In this document: positions 60,433 to 64,000 of the stretch, piece after piece
How positions within the stretch are numbered: position 1 is the first letter of the stretch
Layout: each line of letters begins with the position of its first letter
Source of the DNA: Seleniivibrio sp.
GTDB lineage: Bacteria; Chrysiogenota; Deferribacteres; Deferribacterales; Geovibrionaceae
Direction: 5' to 3'
NCBI RefSeq assembly: GCF_021209385.1
Contig: NZ_JAJOIL010000031.1
Span: 1 to 64,000, forward strand
Length of the DNA: 64,000 bases
Program-made: the position numbers and the translations under genes
Notes under the pieces: generated by a model
What the model was told of the DNA's origin: nothing
Database searches by the model: none
Seen by the model: only the letters and a program-made list of their open reading frames with translations

Positions 60433-61020
60433 ATGATTAGAAACACTGCAATTATGGCTGGAGGGCAGAGCCGCAGATTCAATGCCGACAAAACGCTGGA
60501 GGAAGTTTTTGGAAAGAAACTGATAGAGCATACAGTAGACGCTATTTCAGGCTGGGCTGATAAAATTGTGGTTGTTGCGAAAGACTGCAGAAAGTACGCG
60601 TTTCTGGAAATCCCCTGTACTTCCGATATCTATGACCAGCAATGCCCAATGGTGGGCATACTGACCGCACTGAAACACTACAATACGCATGTTTTTGTTG
60701 TTGCGGCGGACACTCCGCTGGTGAACAGCGAACACGCTGAAAAGCTTATGATTGCTTGTCAGGGGCATGACGCCTCTGTACCTGTTATCGAAGGAAAGAT
60801 GCACCCGCTTTATTCGGTTTACGCACCGAGCCTGATACCCATACTTGAGAAACAGATAGCTGATGAGAACTACCGCCTGACCAAGGCATTTGACCTGTCA
60901 GATGTGGTATATCTGACCGAAAATGAGATATTAGCCTCGGAAAACGAGAAAAAATCGTTTATAAATATAAATACAAAAGACGATCTTGAGGCGGCTCTTG
61001 ATTTTATGCAAGGAGAGTAA
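60433..61020 (+). CDS. mobA: molybdenum cofactor guanylyltransferase
   Basis: A 195-residue nucleotidyltransferase. IMAGGQSRRFNADKTLEEVFG is the GTP-binding signature, VVAADTPLVNSEHAEKL the metal site, and HPLYSVYAPSLIPILE contacts the pterin. It attaches GMP to Mo-molybdopterin to give the MGD used by the PsrA/PhsA-like enzyme in this window. Start ATG at 60433 with AAGG eight bases upstream. It ends two bases before the DHH gene. Confidence 0.94.
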   Translation: MIRNTAIMAGGQSRRFNADKTLEEVFGKKLIEHTVDAISGWADKIVVVAKDCRKYAFLEIPCTSDIYDQQCPMVGILTALKHYNTHVFVVAADTPLVNSEHAEKLMIACQGHDASVPVIEGKMHPLYSVYAPSLIPILEKQIADENYRLTKAFDLSDVVYLTENEILASENEKKSFININTKDDLEAALDFMQGE

Positions 61021-61022
61021 CG

Positions 61023-61952
61023 ATGGCAGAGAAAAAATTCAGACTTGTGACAAGAAGCGATTTTGACGGGCTTGTTTGCGCCGTACTTCTTAAAGACATG
61101 GATATTATTGACGACATTAAATTTGTCCACCCCAAGGATATGCAGGACGGGCTGATTGAGATAACTGAAAACGATATCACCACAAACCTGCCTTATGTCA
61201 ACGGAGTCCATCTTGCGTTTGACCACCACCTGAGCGAAACCATCCGTGTGGGCAAAAAAGATAACCATATAATAGAACCGGAAGGTCCCTCCGCTGCCCG
61301 CGTTGTTTATAACTATTACGGCGGAAAGGCGAAATTTCAGAATATCGGCGATGATATAATGGAAGCGGTGGACAGAGGCGATTCCGCAAATTTTACCCTT
61401 GATCAGGTGCTTAACCCCAAAGGTTGGGATCTGATGAATTTCCTTATGGATGCCAGAACAGGGCTGGGCAGGTTCCGTGATTTCCGTATTTCAAACTATC
61501 AGCTTATGATGAAGCTGATAGATCTCTGCAAAGATCATTCCATTGACGACATAATGCAGGATGAGGACGTTCGGGAGCGTGCGGAACTTTATGCCGAACA
61601 GCAGGAGCTTTTCAAAGATCAGGTTAAAAGATGCGCAAAGGTTTACGATAACCTTGTTGTGCTTGACCTTCGCGATGAAGAGACCATATACGCAGGAAAC
61701 CGCTTTATGATATATGCGCTGTTCCCTGAACAGAACATTTCCATACATGTTATGTGGGGACTGAAAAAACAGAATACGGTTTTTGCCACAGGCAAATCAA
61801 TCTTTAATAAAACATCTAAAACGAATATAGGCGAACTGATGCTCCAATATGGCGGCGGCGGTCATATGAACGCCGGAACATGTCAGGTTGCAAACGAAGA
61901 CGCTGAACAAAAACTCGCTGAAATTGTCAAAAAAATAAACGCCGACGGCTGA
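61023..61952 (+). CDS. DHH-family phosphoesterase (exopolyphosphatase-like)
   Basis: A 309-residue phosphohydrolase. TRSDFDGLVCAVL and AFDHHLSETI carry the metal-binding Asp and DHH residues of the DHH domain, then VDRGDSANFT gives a further Asp. The C-terminal DHHA1-like part ends YGGGGHMNAGTCQV. It may act on polyphosphate, nanoRNA or a cyclic dinucleotide product. Given the c-di-GMP genes in the window the last is possible, but nothing in the sequence decides it. Probably cotranscribed with mobA. Confidence 0.88.
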   Translation: MAEKKFRLVTRSDFDGLVCAVLLKDMDIIDDIKFVHPKDMQDGLIEITENDITTNLPYVNGVHLAFDHHLSETIRVGKKDNHIIEPEGPSAARVVYNYYGGKAKFQNIGDDIMEAVDRGDSANFTLDQVLNPKGWDLMNFLMDARTGLGRFRDFRISNYQLMMKLIDLCKDHSIDDIMQDEDVRERAELYAEQQELFKDQVKRCAKVYDNLVVLDLRDEETIYAGNRFMIYALFPEQNISIHVMWGLKKQNTVFATGKSIFNKTSKTNIGELMLQYGGGGHMNAGTCQVANEDAEQKLAEIVKKINADG

Positions 61953-61966
61953 TATTTATGATAAAA

Positions 61967-61998
61967 TTGCCGCCGTCAGCTCTGGCGGCGGTTCTGTT
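61967..61998 (+). terminator. possible terminator after the DHH gene
   Basis: The stem GCCGCC / GGCGGC (61969-61974, 61984-61989) is followed by GGTTCTGTTTT. The T run is interrupted. Confidence 0.55.
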
Positions 61999-62124
61999 TT
62001 AATGAACCTCCGTTAACTTATGTAAAAAGGTTGCATTTGTCTTCTTTTTGTATTGACAAATCCGTTAGCAAGCGAACATATTAATAAGAAGAATAGAGAA
62101 GATTGATTCTCAATATCGGGGGTT

Positions 62125-62781
62125 ATGATGACTGTTAAGGATCCTGTAAGCGGCATATCACATCTTGTCGGGGCGCTTTTATCAATCGCCGCACTGACTG
62201 TGCTGGTCGTTCTTTCTGCTTATTATGCAACTGCATGGCACGTTGTGTCATTTTCTATATACGGTGCCAGCATGACTTTGCTTTATCTGGCAAGCGCCGC
62301 ATACCATATTTTTAGCCTTGGCGAAAAAGGAACCAGAAGGCTCAAAAAAGTTGACCACGTTATGATTTTCATGATGATAGCGGGAACCTATACGCCTTTC
62401 TGTCTGATACCTTTGCGCGGCGGCTGGGGATGGAGCATCTTCGGCGTTGTCTGGGGCATCGCTGTTCTGGGCATCTTCTTTAAGCTGTTCTTTATCCACG
62501 CACCAAGAGTGATATCCACTGTGATATACATTATCATGGGGTGGATCAGCGTTGTCGCGATATATCCCATTGTTAAGAACATACCCACAGGAGGAGTGAT
62601 CTGGCTTGTTGCAGGCGGGCTTTGCTATACCATCGGTGCGGTTGTATACGCCACGAAGAAACCTAACATCTCAAAACACGTCGGTTTCCACGAGATATGG
62701 CACTTCTTTGTTCTGGGCGGCAGTTTCTGCCACTTCATGACAATGATACTGTATGTGCTTTGGATAAATCCCGTTAAATAA
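62125..62781 (+). CDS. haemolysin III / PAQR family membrane protein
   Basis: A 218-residue protein with seven TM segments. DPVSGISHLVGALLS opens the family, SAAYHIF and KKVDHVMIFMMIAGTYTPFCL carry the conserved Ser-His and Asp-His, and GFHEIWHFFVLGGSFCHF ends with the HxxxH histidines: a putative metal-dependent hydrolase site in the membrane. Despite the name, haemolysis is not implied. Homologues include YqfA/TrhA. It lies alone with a terminator. Confidence 0.92.
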   Translation: MMTVKDPVSGISHLVGALLSIAALTVLVVLSAYYATAWHVVSFSIYGASMTLLYLASAAYHIFSLGEKGTRRLKKVDHVMIFMMIAGTYTPFCLIPLRGGWGWSIFGVVWGIAVLGIFFKLFFIHAPRVISTVIYIIMGWISVVAIYPIVKNIPTGGVIWLVAGGLCYTIGAVVYATKKPNISKHVGFHEIWHFFVLGGSFCHFMTMILYVLWINPVK

Positions 62782-62802
62782 GGTTATGTTCTCAGTAAAA
62801 AA

Positions 62803-62838
62803 TAAAGGCGGAAACCCTTTGGGGCTCCGCCTTTTTTG
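62803..62838. terminator. bidirectional terminator between PAQR gene and glyA
   Basis: AAGGCGGA-AA-CCC-TTT-GGG-GC-TCCGCCTT forms a long stem flanked by A-rich and T6 runs. Confidence 0.9.
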
Positions 62839-62860
62839 ATGTCAGGATTGTTGTTCGGTA

Positions 62861-64000
62861 TCAGTATTTGAGACCGGGAGGGGGGAACTTTCTGCAAAGT
62901 TCTTTAACCTCTTTGGCTATCTCTTCAAGAAGAGTTTCATTTTCAAAGTTTGCAACAACTTTGTTCATCCACTCAGCTGTTTTTTTAACTTCAGCTTCGC
63001 CGAAACCTCTGGATGTGAGAGCGGCAAGACCGAGTCTGATGCCTGACGGATCGAAAGGTTTGCGTGTGTCGTAGGGAACAGCGTTGTAGTTAAGAACGAT
63101 ACCGGCTTTATCAAGGGCTTTTGCGGCCTGTTTGCCTGTGATGTTCTTGTTTGTAAGGTCAATGAGCAGAAGGTGGTTGTCTGTTCCGCCTGTAACGAGG
63201 TTGAAACCGTAGCCCTGAAGAGCCGCAGCCATTGTTTTCGCGTTTTTGCAGATGTTGGCTGCGTATGTTTTGAATTCGGGAAGCATAGCTTCTTTAAGGG
63301 CAACCGCGATACCTGCTGTTGTGTGGTTGTGGGGTCCGCCCTGAATCCCGGGGAATACGGCTTTGTCTATTGCCGCCGCGTGCTTCTCTTTGCAAAGGAG
63401 CATACCGCCTCTGGGTCCTCTGAGTGTTTTGTGGGTTGTTGTGCTGACAACGTCTGCATAGGGAACGGGGCTGGGGTGTGCGCCGCCTGCAACGAGACCT
63501 GCAAAGTGAGCCATGTCAACAAAGAGGATTGCGCCGACTTCGTCAGCTATCTCTCTGAATTTTGCAAAGTCTATCTGGCGGGGATATGCGGAGTGACCTG
63601 CGATTATCATTTTAGGCTGGCTTTCGACAGCAAGTTTTCTGATTGTGTCATAGTTCAGAAGACCTGTTTCTCTGTCCAGTTCGTAGGAAACTATGTTGAA
63701 GAATTTACCGGAGATGCTCACTGGTGAGCCGTGGGTAAGGTGTCCGCCGTGGGGCAGAGCCATACCCATAACAGTTTCGCCGGGTTTAACGAATGCAAGG
63801 TAAACCGCAAGGTTAGCGGGCGAACCGGAATAGGGCTGAACGTTTGCATGTTCTGCGCCGAAAAGTTCTTTCGCGCGTTCGATAGCCATCACTTCGATGG
63901 GGTCGATGAACTGCTGACCTTCATAGTATCTTTTACCGGGGTAGCCTTCGGAATATTTGTTTGTCAGAACTGTGCCTGTGGCGTCCAGAACTGCCTGAGA
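62861..64000 (-). CDS. glyA: serine hydroxymethyltransferase (5' part outside window)
   Basis: The frame is open to the right edge, so about 380 C-terminal residues are visible and the start lies beyond 64000. Before the first in-window start-like codon (GTG at 63892) come [17 protein letters not shown] and FIDPIE, typical of SHMT. The PLP lysine is in [13 protein letters not shown], and [15 protein letters not shown] and [15 protein letters not shown] are the substrate and cofactor segments. It interconverts serine and glycine with tetrahydrofolate. Confidence 0.97.
   Translation of the reverse strand, partial: SQAVLDATGTVLTNKYSEGYPGKRYYEGQQFIDPIEVMAIERAKELFGAEHANVQPYSGSPANLAVYLAFVKPGETVMGMALPHGGHLTHGSPVSISGKFFNIVSYELDRETGLLNYDTIRKLAVESQPKMIIAGHSAYPRQIDFAKFREIADEVGAILFVDMAHFAGLVAGGAHPSPVPYADVVSTTTHKTLRGPRGGMLLCKEKHAAAIDKAVFPGIQGGPHNHTTAGIAVALKEAMLPEFKTYAANICKNAKTMAAALQGYGFNLVTGGTDNHLLLIDLTNKNITGKQAAKALDKAGIVLNYNAVPYDTRKPFDPSGIRLGLAALTSRGFGEAEVKKTAEWMNKVVANFENETLLEEIAKEVKELCRKFPPPGLKY

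Noticed and set aside
1-64000. CRISPR arrays, tRNA genes, transposases, prophage genes
   Set aside because: No regularly spaced repeats, cloverleaf sequences, transposase motifs or phage structural genes were seen on reading. A covariance-model search would be needed to exclude small RNAs fully.

Overview
The window looks like the chromosome of a free-living, anaerobically respiring Gram-negative bacterium. It has Tat-exported respiratory enzymes, multihaem cytochrome c, an outer-membrane porin, lipoproteins, FtsEX/EnvC division machinery, an extensive cobamide pathway and a eukaryote-like citrate synthase. I suspect Deferribacterota (Geovibrio/Denitrovibrio/Seleniivibrio-like). This is an inference from gene content and is not proven by any one gene. 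No tRNA, CRISPR array, insertion sequence or prophage was seen.

Layout. 0-5 kb: the 3' end of an rRNA operon (5S rRNA), an orphan lipoprotein, a flavodoxin-like protein, a periplasmic flavoprotein reductase paired with a seven-haem cytochrome c, and ribB under an FMN riboswitch. 5-10 kb: c-di-GMP signalling (EAL protein, PAS-GGDEF, two-REC-GGDEF) and a MarR regulator. 10-13 kb: tex and an ATP-grasp protein. 13-21 kb (minus strand): a tight housekeeping/division operon of AEC carrier, ftsE, ftsX, envC, ctp protease, polysaccharide deacetylase, tsaD and dus. 21-23 kb: an ArnT-like glycosyltransferase and a YqiA-like esterase.

23-32.6 kb is a two-sided cobamide locus. cbiR-cobU-cobT-cobS-cobD-cbiP-cbiB-sirC run leftward and cbiA-cbiL-cbiC(-rmuC) run rightward from a 64-bp divergent promoter region. 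It covers the lower pathway plus three corrin-ring enzymes and a salvage/remodelling enzyme; other ring-methylation genes must lie elsewhere.

34.8-44.5 kb is a respiratory island on the minus strand: a PsrA/PhsA-type molybdoenzyme, its four-cluster ferredoxin subunit and NrfD-type membrane anchor, a three-domain rhodanese lipoprotein, a DUF134 regulator, a DUF3373 porin and a TorD-like chaperone. The rhodanese gene and the molybdoenzyme operon share TGTATA/TATACA-type operator motifs. mobA/mobB at 60 kb would supply the Mo-bis-MGD cofactor. Polysulfide, thiosulfate or possibly selenite is the likely acceptor.

44.9-50.1 kb is a candidate sigma-54 operon: a DUF2318 lipoprotein, a MacB/FtsX-like permease broken by a one-base frameshift in a G tract, its ATPase, a histidine kinase, an NtrC-type regulator and a PH-domain protein, with a -24/-12 promoter in front. 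50-53 kb holds a hemerythrin-like protein, MarC and the ablAB genes for N-acetyl-beta-lysine. 54.2-57.2 kb holds the least explained locus: two adjacent cytoplasm-type proteins that share a C-terminal domain, one of which also carries a complete class-3 lipase triad. 57-64 kb has an EamA transporter, citrate synthase, mobB/mobA, a DHH phosphoesterase, a haemolysin-III/PAQR protein and the 3' part of glyA, which runs off the right edge.
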